A stretch of 64,000 nucleotides of DNA from positions 1 through 64,000 of the forward strand of contig JAJPJC010000144.1 in assembly GCA_021324445.1 (NCBI GenBank). The letters are read 5' to 3'. Below are positions 16,632 to 23,938 of this stretch, piece by piece. A program made the position numbers and the translations under genes. The notes beneath the pieces are model-generated. The model ran no database searches and was not told the origin of the DNA. It worked only from the letters and a program-made list of their open reading frames with translations. Position 1 is the first letter of the stretch, and each line of letters begins with the position of its first letter. This stretch comes from Isosphaeraceae bacterium (lineage in GTDB: Bacteria; Planctomycetota; Planctomycetia; Isosphaerales; Isosphaeraceae).

Positions 16632-17231
16632 GTGGCTTATGCCGAGTTCGATCTGAAAACCGCGGTCCGGAGCCTCGAGCTCTCCAGGCACGAGGACGCG
16701 GACCTCTTCAAGAATGTTGGGCCGATCAAGCCCAGCGACATCCTCCGAGGGTTGCTCGATGAGTTCGGGCCGGTCGCGCTGGGGATCAATACGCAGCAGG
16801 CCCGGCGCGAGTACATCATCGCGCCGATCTTGATGGAAGCCAAGCGGCGGTCACCCGTGGCGATCAATGTGCTGCCGGGGGTCACGCTCGCGGTCGATCC
16901 GGGCCGAGGTCTGAGCGGGTATTGCGACGATCTGATCACTCAGTCGCCGGAGCTCGACGACGTGGAGTCCCCCATCGTGGCGGTGGTCGAGGCCAAGAAA
17001 GAGGATCTGGTCGCGGGCCTCGGCCAAGCCGTCGCGGAGATGGTGGCCATCCAGTTGTTCAACGAGAAGGATGGCACGCCTGTCCCCGCGGTGTACGGTT
17101 GTGTGACGAGCGGGAGCGACTGGCGTTTCCTCAAGTTGCAGGGCAAAGACCTCTTCATCGATCGTCGCGAGTATCACCTCGACGAGGTGGCCACGATCCT
17201 GGGAATCCTGGTCAGCAGTGCCCAGGAGTGA
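16632..17231 (+). CDS. VEAK-motif protein, PD-(D/E)XK-like, paralogue B
   Basis: A 199-residue protein homologous to the one at 9910-10551. Shared order: HEDADLF near the start, REYIIAPILMEAKRR, GYCDDLI (acidic), VAVVEAKKEDL, then VYGCVTSGSDWRFLKLQG and a C-terminal helix with VATILGIL. The Asp...E-A-K arrangement suggests a PD-(D/E)XK fold. GTG 16632 is preferred because GGAG lies 9 bases upstream; TTG 16626 is an alternative. It sits between gmaS and the sarcosine-oxidase-like gene, so each arm of the bidirectional amine locus carries one copy. Function is unknown. Confidence 0.78.
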   Translation: MAYAEFDLKTAVRSLELSRHEDADLFKNVGPIKPSDILRGLLDEFGPVALGINTQQARREYIIAPILMEAKRRSPVAINVLPGVTLAVDPGRGLSGYCDDLITQSPELDDVESPIVAVVEAKKEDLVAGLGQAVAEMVAIQLFNEKDGTPVPAVYGCVTSGSDWRFLKLQGKDLFIDRREYHLDEVATILGILVSSAQE

Positions 17232-17301
17232 TGGCACTGGGCGCTCCAGCGGGTTGGTGGGATTCGCGGGCATTGGTCCTCGAAACCTCAGGTGGCTCTC
17301 C

Positions 17302-18480
17302 ATGGAATCCCTCGAAGCCAGGAACGTCGTCATCGGCGCCGGCGCCATGGGCTCGGCCGCGGCCTACCACCTGGCGCGTCGCGGCGAGCCGGTCGTCTTG
17401 ATCGAGCAGTTCGCCCTGGGGCACGACCGGGGCAGCTCGCACGGTGCGGCGCGAATCATCCGCCACTCGTACGGGGATGCCCGCTACGCCCGCTTGATGC
17501 CCGCGGCCTTCCGCGCCTGGAAGGAGCTGGAAGCGGATGCGGGGGAGGCGCTCTACATCCGCGCCGGCGGCGTCTCGTTCTCGCCGCCGGGCGTCGACTA
17601 TGTGGCCCAGGTCGCGGCGAACCTCGAGGACCTCGGCGTGCCCCACTGGCGGACCTCGGGCCGGGAGTGGAACCAGCGTCAGGCCGCCTTCACTCTCGCC
17701 GGGGACTATGACATCGTCTTCGAGCCCGACGCCGGCCTGCTCGCCGCGTCGCGCGCCGTGGCGCTTCAGGTCGAGCTGGCGCGGTTTCACGGCGGGCCAT
17801 GGACGCGGGTCGCCGATCAAACCCCGGTCCGGCATATCGACCTGGACGGCCGCCGGCCCGTCGTCGTGACCGACTCGGCGCGAATCGCGGCCGATCGGCT
17901 GATCGTCTCGGCCGGCGCCTGGGTCAAGAAGCTCCTGCCGGGGCTGCCGGTCGACCTCCGGGTCACCCGCCAGCAAGTGCTCTATTTCCGGCCCAAGGAT
18001 CCCACGCCGTTCCGGCTCGGCCGCTTCCCGGTCTTCATCTTCATGCCGGCCGCCGGCCAGGACGTGTTCTACGGCATGCCCGAGTTCCTGGGCCTGGGCG
18101 TGAAGGTCGCGCGGCATGCCGGCCCCGAGATCGACCCCGACGTCGAGGATCGGACCGTCGGCGACGCGTACCGATCGCTCGTCCGGCGCTTCCTCCACGA
18201 CCACATCCCGCTGCTGGCCGATGCGCCGATTGACTTCACCGAGACTTGCCTGTATACCCTTGCGCCCGGGGAGCAATTTCAGATTGACTTCCTCCCGGGC
18301 CGGCCGGATGTGATCGTCGCCAGCCCGTGCAGCGGGCATGGCTTCAAGTTTTCGTGCCTGATCGGCCGCGTCCTGGCCGACCTGGCCGTGACGGGTTCCA
18401 CCGAGCCGGCTCATCGGTCATTAGTCATGAGTCATTGGTCACGTGATCACGGCGGGGAAGTAGGTCAGGCTTTCGCCTGA
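17302..18480 (+). CDS. Monomeric sarcosine oxidase-like FAD amine oxidase
   Basis: A 392-residue DAO-family flavoprotein of the monomeric sarcosine oxidase/N-methyltryptophan oxidase (SolA) type. It has a dinucleotide-binding start VIGAGAMGSAAAYHLARRG, then GSSHGAARIIRHSY, and near the end ETCLYTLAPGEQF followed by SGHGFKF. The Cys in TCLY aligns with the Cys that holds FAD covalently in the family. It oxidises secondary N-methyl amines to the amine, formaldehyde and H2O2 (family knowledge). ATG 17302 has AGGTGG upstream. Oddity: the last residues (GEVGQAFA) and the TGA at 18478-18480 are encoded by an inverted repeat, so the original C-terminus was probably replaced by insertion of that element. 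Confidence 0.85.
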   Translation: MESLEARNVVIGAGAMGSAAAYHLARRGEPVVLIEQFALGHDRGSSHGAARIIRHSYGDARYARLMPAAFRAWKELEADAGEALYIRAGGVSFSPPGVDYVAQVAANLEDLGVPHWRTSGREWNQRQAAFTLAGDYDIVFEPDAGLLAASRAVALQVELARFHGGPWTRVADQTPVRHIDLDGRRPVVVTDSARIAADRLIVSAGAWVKKLLPGLPVDLRVTRQQVLYFRPKDPTPFRLGRFPVFIFMPAAGQDVFYGMPEFLGLGVKVARHAGPEIDPDVEDRTVGDAYRSLVRRFLHDHIPLLADAPIDFTETCLYTLAPGEQFQIDFLPGRPDVIVASPCSGHGFKFSCLIGRVLADLAVTGSTEPAHRSLVMSHWSRDHGGEVGQAFA

Positions 18481-18536
18481 CACGGTGCGGAAATACCAGC
18501 CTGAAAAGGACCGTGTCAGGCGAAAGCCTGACCTAC
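18460..18536. repeat. Perfect 27-base inverted repeat (GTAGGTCAGG type)
   Basis: Arms 18460-18486 and 18510-18536 are exact inverted copies starting GTAGGTCAGGC, with a 23-base loop. The left arm overlaps the 3' end of the sarcosine-oxidase-like gene and supplies its stop codon. It can fold into a strong hairpin and might end transcription or be a mobile miniature element. Confidence 0.85.
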
Positions 18537-18590
18537 GTGGATGACCGTGTCAGGCTCGGAGTCTGTCTCGGAAGGGTGGGGAAGTCGATG

Positions 18591-18665
18591 TTGTAGGGTG
18601 GGTGAAACCCACCGATCTTCAAGCCCGCCAAGGACTTCCGGTGGTGGGTTTCACCCACCCTACAA
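18591..18665. repeat. Perfect 23-base inverted repeat (TTGTAGGGTGGG type)
   Basis: Arms 18591-18613 and 18643-18665 are exact inverted copies beginning TTGTAGGGTGGG, with a 29-base loop. Together with the neighbouring repeat it fills most of the 246-base gap between the monomeric oxidase and mgdA. The sequence style is common in environmental bacterial genomes. Confidence 0.85.
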
Positions 18666-18726
18666 CGATTAGACCAGGCTTGTGGAACAGACTCGAAATG
18701 ACCTACGTGGATGAGGTACCCGGCCG

Positions 18727-19968
18727 ATGCCTTTTCGCCTGTTGAGATTCGCCCTCAGCAAGACCTATCCCGAGCCGCGGATGTTCCGCCGGCCAGAGCG
18801 GCTCAAGGACCGTTACGATGCGGTGATCATCGGCGCGGGCGGGCACGGGCTGGCCGCTGCCTATTATCTGGCGCGCGACCACGGCATGACCGACGTCGCG
18901 GTGCTCGACAAGGGTTACCTCGGCGGTGGCAACACCGGCCGCAACACGGCGATCGTCCGTTCCAACTACCTCACGATCGAGGGCGTGAAGTTCTACGACG
19001 AGAGCGTGCGGCTGTTCGCCAAACTGTCGCAGGAGCTCGACTACAACTTGTTTTACTCCGAGCGCGGCCATTTCACGCTGGCCCACACCACCGCCACGCT
19101 ACGCACGATGCGATGGCGAGCCGAGGTGAACAAGCACCTGGGCGTGAATAGCTATGTGATCACGCCCGAGGAGATTCACCGGATCTGCCCCACGATGGAC
19201 CTGTCCTGCGGCGGCAAGGCCCCGATCGTCGGCGCGTTGTACCACCCGCCGGGCTCGGTCGTCCGCCACGACGCGGTCGCCTGGGCCTATGCGCGGGCCG
19301 CCGATCGCCTGGGCGTCGAGATCCACCAGAAGACCGCCGTCATCGACCTCGAGATCCAGGATGGGCAAGTCGTCGGCGTGCGGACCGACCGGGGTTCCAT
19401 CAAGACCAACCGGGTGCTCTCGGCCGTGGCCGGCTACACGCCGCGGATCACCCGGATGGCTGGCCTGCGCACGCCGATCGTCGTCCACCCGCTCCAGGCG
19501 TGCGTCACCGAGCCGCTCAAGCCCTGGCTCGACCAGATCGTCGTCTCGTCGAACCTGCACCTGTATGTGAGCCAATCGGCGCGGGGCGAGCTGGTCATGG
19601 GGGCCGCGCTGGATCCTTACGAGCTGCACTCGGAGCGCTCGACGCTCGATTTCGTGGAGGGACTGGCCGGCCACCTGCTCGACCTGTTCCCGTTCCTGTC
19701 GGATGTGAAGGTCAACCGCCAGTGGTCGGGGATGTCGGACATGACGCCGGACTTCTCGCCGATCATGGGGACCACGCCGATCCGGGGCTTCTACCTCGAC
19801 ACCGGCTGGGGCACCTGGGGCTTCAAGGCCACCCCGGTCTGCGGCACCACGATGGCCTACACCCTGGCCAGGGACCAGGACCACGATCTGATCCGACCGT
19901 TCAACCTCGCGCGGTTCGCGAATTACGAGCTCGTCGGCGAAAAAGGCGCCGCCTCGGTGGGACACTGA
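18727..19968 (+). CDS. mgdA: N-methylglutamate dehydrogenase subunit A (sarcosine oxidase beta-like)
   Basis: A 413-residue flavoprotein, the catalytic beta-type subunit of the heterotetrameric sarcosine oxidase family. The Rossmann fold is AVIIGAGGHGLAAAYYLARD. Near the C-terminus come SDMTPDFSPIMG and GFYLDTGWGTWGFKATP, typical of SoxB/MgdA. In the NMG pathway it oxidises N-methylglutamate, passing electrons to the alpha subunit. ATG 18727 begins MPFRLLRFALSKTYPEP, a plausible family N-terminus. Three bases separate its stop from mgdB, so translation is coupled. Sequence alone cannot exclude sarcosine as substrate; the gmaS and mgsABC neighbours favour N-methylglutamate. Confidence 0.87.
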   Translation: MPFRLLRFALSKTYPEPRMFRRPERLKDRYDAVIIGAGGHGLAAAYYLARDHGMTDVAVLDKGYLGGGNTGRNTAIVRSNYLTIEGVKFYDESVRLFAKLSQELDYNLFYSERGHFTLAHTTATLRTMRWRAEVNKHLGVNSYVITPEEIHRICPTMDLSCGGKAPIVGALYHPPGSVVRHDAVAWAYARAADRLGVEIHQKTAVIDLEIQDGQVVGVRTDRGSIKTNRVLSAVAGYTPRITRMAGLRTPIVVHPLQACVTEPLKPWLDQIVVSSNLHLYVSQSARGELVMGAALDPYELHSERSTLDFVEGLAGHLLDLFPFLSDVKVNRQWSGMSDMTPDFSPIMGTTPIRGFYLDTGWGTWGFKATPVCGTTMAYTLARDQDHDLIRPFNLARFANYELVGEKGAASVGH

Positions 19969-19971
19969 ACC

Positions 19972-20250
19972 ATGAAGCTCTTGCGCTGCCCGCTCAACGG
20001 ACCGCGGCCGCTCCAGGAATTCGTCTTCGGGGGCGAGGTCCGGACCATGCCCGACCCGGCGACGGCGACGGACGCCGAGTGGGCCGACTATGTGTTCAAT
20101 CGTCAGGGCGAGCCCGGCGTGCGCCGGGAGTGGTGGTACCACCTGGCCAGCGGAACCTGGTTCATCGCCGAGCGCGACAATATCAAGGATGAATTCCTCC
20201 GCACTTACCTCCCCGACGATAGCAACCCGGCTCGGGACAGTGGATCATGA
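19972..20250 (+). CDS. mgdB: N-methylglutamate dehydrogenase subunit B (sarcosine oxidase delta-like)
   Basis: A 92-residue small subunit. It begins LLRCPLNGPRPLQEFVFGGE and has the family middle AEWADYVFNRQGEPGVRREW and WYHLASGTWFIAERDN. In the sarcosine oxidase delta subunits I know, three Cys and one His hold zinc. Here only Cys6 and the His of WYHLA remain; the second Cys is Asn (CPLN) and the fourth position is not Cys. Zinc is therefore probably not bound. Its stop overlaps the start of mgdC in an ATGA, which implies coupled translation. Confidence 0.85.
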   Translation: MKLLRCPLNGPRPLQEFVFGGEVRTMPDPATATDAEWADYVFNRQGEPGVRREWWYHLASGTWFIAERDNIKDEFLRTYLPDDSNPARDSGS

Positions 20251-23207
20251 CCCATCGCCTTCCCCCGCAGGCCAGCGAGTGGATCGATCGAAGCCGGCGG
20301 CTCGGCTTCCGCTTTGAAGGCCGGTCCTACACGGGCTTCGCCGGGGATACGATCACCAGCGCGCTGGCGGCCAACGGCGTTCGGCTCCTGGGCCGAAGCT
20401 TCAAGTATCACCGCGCCCGCGGCGTCTACAGCCTGGCCAACCATGATGTGAACGCCCTGATGGAAGACCGCAAGGGCGGCCGGACGAACCTCCGCGCCGA
20501 CGTCACGCCGCTGGCCGAAGGAATGGCCCTCTCGGCCGTGAACACCTTCGGGGGTTTGCGCCAGGACCGGGCACGGCTGCTCGACTGGTTCGGCCGGTTC
20601 CTCCCCGTGGGCTTCTACTACAAGACGTTCTACAAGCCCCGGCGCCTGTTTCCCTTCTACGAGCGGCGCATGCGCGAGCTGGCGGGCCTGGGCGCGGTCG
20701 ACCCCAGGCGGCCGCGGGTCTCCACAGCGAAGGCCTATGACTTCTGCGATGTGCTCGTCGTCGGCGCGGGGCCGGCGGGCCTGTCGGCGGCGATCGCGGC
20801 GGCCGAGGCGAGCGCCCGGGTCGTGGTCGTCGACGAGAACCCTCGGCCCGGCGGCAGCTTCCTGTATCAGTGGTCGGATCAGCCCGAGGCCCGTGCGCTG
20901 GCGACGGCGCTCCTGGAGCGGGCGGCCGCGCTGCCGAACCTGGAGATCCGGCCGGCGACCGTGGCGGCCGGGGCCTACGCCGACTTCTGGGTGGCGCTGG
21001 TCGACGATTTGCGGCTGGTGAAGCTGCGCGCCCGCAGCGTGATCATCGCCTCGGGTTGTATCGCACAGCCGGCGGTCTTCGGCAACAACGACCTGCCGGG
21101 CGTGATGCTCGCCACCGCCGCGCAGCGGCTGGTCCACCTGTATGCCGTCAAGCCCTTCGACCGCGGCGTCGTGCTGGCGGCCAACGCCGAGGGCTACCAG
21201 GCTGCGCTCGACTTGCATCGGGCCGGGGTCCCGGTCGCGGCGGTGATTGACCTGCGCCCCGGTGGAGAACCGAGCGCGATGGCCGATGAGGTCCGCACCG
21301 CGGGGATCGCGATCCACGCCGGCCATGCCGTCTCCCGCGCCCTCCCCGGCCCGGGCCGCGCCGCAATCCGCGGCGTCGAGGTTGCTCCCCTCGATGACGC
21401 GGGCCGAGTTGGGTTCAACCGAGCGTTCGAACTCCCCTGCGACGGCCTGATCATGAGCGTGGGCTGGGCGCCGGCCGATGGCCTGTTCTACCAGGCCGGA
21501 GGGCGCATGACCTGGTCCGAGTCGCTCCAGCAGTTCGTCCCGCGCTCCGAATCCACCCCGGCAGGCCTGTTCGCCGCCGGCCGCCTGAACGGGGTTTACC
21601 CGCTCCAGGACCAGCTTGCCGACGGCCGCCGCGCCGGCCAGGGTGCCGCGGCGTACCTGGGACTCACCCGAGGCGATTCCGCCCCCGCTCCTTCATCCGA
21701 AGGCACACTCACGCACCACGGATCCCCGCCCCCAAGCCATCCCTATCCGGTCTTTCCTCACCCCACGGCCAAGAGCTTCGTCGACCTGGATGAGGACGTG
21801 CAGTACAAGGACATCATCCACGCCGTCCAGGAGGGTTTCGACCACGTCGAGCTCTTGAAGCGGTACGCGACCCTGGGCATGGGTCCCACTCAGGGCAAGC
21901 TCGCCAACATGAACGCCATCCGGATCCTCAGCCAGGTCAAGGGTCAAACGGTCCTGGAGACCGGCGTCACCACCTCCCGTCCGTTTTATCATCCGGTCCC
22001 ACTGGGGCACCTGGCCGGCCGCGGGTTCCACCCGCACCGGCTGACCGCCCTGCACAGCCGCCACCTGGCGGCGGGCGCCGTGTGGATGCCCGCCGGCGAT
22101 TGGCAGCGTCCGGCGTACTACGCGGCGACCGGCCGGTCTCGGGAGGAGTCGATCGCCGAGGAGGTCCTGGCCGTGCGCAGCCGCGTCGGGCTCATCGACG
22201 TGAGCACGCTCGGCAAGCTGGAGATCAGCGGACCGGACGCCGGCGCGTTCATCGAGCGCGTGTACACGGGCCGGTTCGCATCGATGGCGATCGGCACGAC
22301 GCGCTATGGCTTGATGTGTGACGAGTCCGGCACGGTCATCGACGACGGGGTCGTCGCCCGATTGGCCGAGGACCGCTACTATGTCACGACCACCACCACG
22401 GGCTCGGGAGCTGTCTACCGCGAGCTTCAGCGCTGGGCGATCCTCTGGGGCCTTCCGGTCGTCTTGACCAACGCGACCGGCAGCCTGGCGGCGATCAATC
22501 TCGCCGGCCCCCAGGCGCGCGAAGTCCTGCGCCCGCTTTGCGATTCGGGTCTCGACCTCAGCGCCGGGGCCTTCCCGTATCTCGGCGTGCGTGCCGGACG
22601 GCTGCTAGGGGTCCCGGCCCGCCTCCTGCGCGTGGGCTTCGTCGGCGAGCTCGGCTATGAGATCCACATCCCTGCGTACTCGGCGGGCCTGATCTGGGAC
22701 CGGCTCCTCGAGGCCGGCCGGTCGCATCAGATCCGCCCCTTCGGCGTCGAGGCCCAGCGCGTGCTGCGGCTGGAGAAGGGCCACGTGATCATCGGCCAGG
22801 ACACCGACGGTCTGACCCATCCCGTCGAGGCCGGCCTGGGGTGGGCCGTCAAGAGGGACAAGCCGTTCTTCGTCGGTCAGCGGAGCCTGGCGATCCTCGG
22901 CAAGAAACCGCTCGGGCGGCGACTGGTCGGTTTCACGTGCTCGTCCTCGGGGGGGGAACGTCGGATCGAGGAATGCAACCTGATCGTCGCCCAGGGCCAG
23001 ATCCTCGGCCGGGTCACCTCGGTCTCCTACAGTCCGGTCCTCCGCACGGTGATCGGCCTGGCCTTCATCACCCCCGCGCACGCCGCGCCGGGGACCCGGT
23101 TCCCGATCCGGCTGGACGACGGCAGCCTCGTCACCGCCACCGTCGCCGAGCTGCCGTTTTATGATCCAAAGGACCAGCGTCAGACCCAGCCACTCGCTCC
23201 GAACTGA
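20247..23207 (+). CDS. mgdC: N-methylglutamate dehydrogenase subunit C (sarcosine oxidase alpha-like)
   Basis: A 986-residue alpha-type subunit. The N-terminal part has a ferredoxin-like fold (FEGRSYTGFAGDTITSALA, then RSFKYHRARGVYSL). A Rossmann domain follows near residue 168 (DVLVVGAGPAGLSAAIAAAE, DENPRPGGS) with ASGCIAQPAVFGNNDLPG. The C-terminal third, from about residue 640, resembles aminomethyltransferase GcvT (GLIDVSTLGKLEISG, RVLRLEKGH), which accepts the C1 unit on tetrahydrofolate. This subunit takes electrons and converts the methyl carbon to methylene-H4F or formaldehyde. Its length is near the family norm. It overlaps mgdB (ATGA) and mgdD (TGATG), so the four genes form one tight operon. 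Confidence 0.88.
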   Translation: MTHRLPPQASEWIDRSRRLGFRFEGRSYTGFAGDTITSALAANGVRLLGRSFKYHRARGVYSLANHDVNALMEDRKGGRTNLRADVTPLAEGMALSAVNTFGGLRQDRARLLDWFGRFLPVGFYYKTFYKPRRLFPFYERRMRELAGLGAVDPRRPRVSTAKAYDFCDVLVVGAGPAGLSAAIAAAEASARVVVVDENPRPGGSFLYQWSDQPEARALATALLERAAALPNLEIRPATVAAGAYADFWVALVDDLRLVKLRARSVIIASGCIAQPAVFGNNDLPGVMLATAAQRLVHLYAVKPFDRGVVLAANAEGYQAALDLHRAGVPVAAVIDLRPGGEPSAMADEVRTAGIAIHAGHAVSRALPGPGRAAIRGVEVAPLDDAGRVGFNRAFELPCDGLIMSVGWAPADGLFYQAGGRMTWSESLQQFVPRSESTPAGLFAAGRLNGVYPLQDQLADGRRAGQGAAAYLGLTRGDSAPAPSSEGTLTHHGSPPPSHPYPVFPHPTAKSFVDLDEDVQYKDIIHAVQEGFDHVELLKRYATLGMGPTQGKLANMNAIRILSQVKGQTVLETGVTTSRPFYHPVPLGHLAGRGFHPHRLTALHSRHLAAGAVWMPAGDWQRPAYYAATGRSREESIAEEVLAVRSRVGLIDVSTLGKLEISGPDAGAFIERVYTGRFASMAIGTTRYGLMCDESGTVIDDGVVARLAEDRYYVTTTTTGSGAVYRELQRWAILWGLPVVLTNATGSLAAINLAGPQAREVLRPLCDSGLDLSAGAFPYLGVRAGRLLGVPARLLRVGFVGELGYEIHIPAYSAGLIWDRLLEAGRSHQIRPFGVEAQRVLRLEKGHVIIGQDTDGLTHPVEAGLGWAVKRDKPFFVGQRSLAILGKKPLGRRLVGFTCSSSGGERRIEECNLIVAQGQILGRVTSVSYSPVLRTVIGLAFITPAHAAPGTRFPIRLDDGSLVTATVAELPFYDPKDQRQTQPLAPN

Positions 23208-23938
23208 TGACCCCCATGGCAGAACACCCCACCCGCTCGAGCCCGGTGCACGACCTGCTGGAACATCTCCATCCCCGGTGGGGCGTCCTGGACGGCATGC
23301 CCGTGCCGCTGACATGCGGCGGCCGGACCGTCGAGCAGGAGCGGGACCTGGCGCGGACGCTCGCTCTCTGCGACGTCAGCGCCCTGCAACGCCTGGTGCT
23401 CAAGGGGCCGGGTGCCGCGTCCCTCCTGGAAGCGCGCGCCGTTGCCCAAGCGCTTCCCGCGGACCTCTTCCACGTCCTGCCCTTGACCTCTGGAGGTTTG
23501 ATCGCCCGCACCGGCCGTGCCGAGTTCTTCCTCGAGGACGCGCCCAGTGCCGGCGGCCGGCAGGAGGTGGTCGCGCCGCTAGCCGACTCCCTGCGGGATT
23601 CTCCCCAGCCCGGCGTCTATCCGGCGCTGCGGCAAGATGCGTCGTTCCTGCTCAGTGGCGACCGTGCCTCAGCCGTACTCCTGGAGACCTGCGGCTACAA
23701 CTTCGGCCAGTCCGGGCTCGGTGCGTGTCCCGGCTCCGATTCGACGATGCGGCTGGTCATGACTCGCGTCGCGGGTGTCTCGACCTGGGTCCTGCACCGC
23801 ACCCTCAACGGCCAGACGGTTTACCAGCTCTGGGCCGATGGGACCTATGGCCCTCATCTCTGGGAGACCTTGCTGAAGATCACGCGTGAGCGTGGCGGCG
23901 ACGCCGTGGGTCTGTCCGGGTTCTTCCCAGAGGTGTAG
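23207..23938 (+). CDS. mgdD: N-methylglutamate dehydrogenase subunit D (sarcosine oxidase gamma-like)
   Basis: A 243-residue gamma-type subunit, GcvT-like but small. Seen: TLALCDVSALQRLVLKGPGA near residue 52, a central LPADLFHVLPL, then TMRLVMTRVAGVSTWVLHR and a C-terminal helix. It completes the four-subunit complex and is thought to be structural. Start ATG 23207 overlaps the mgdC stop; an in-frame ATG at 23216 is an alternative. The last 270 bases are also the antisense of the 3' end of the acyltransferase gene on the minus strand. The mgdD frame is the one with clear family similarity there. Confidence 0.85.
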   Translation: MTPMAEHPTRSSPVHDLLEHLHPRWGVLDGMPVPLTCGGRTVEQERDLARTLALCDVSALQRLVLKGPGAASLLEARAVAQALPADLFHVLPLTSGGLIARTGRAEFFLEDAPSAGGRQEVVAPLADSLRDSPQPGVYPALRQDASFLLSGDRASAVLLETCGYNFGQSGLGACPGSDSTMRLVMTRVAGVSTWVLHRTLNGQTVYQLWADGTYGPHLWETLLKITRERGGDAVGLSGFFPEV

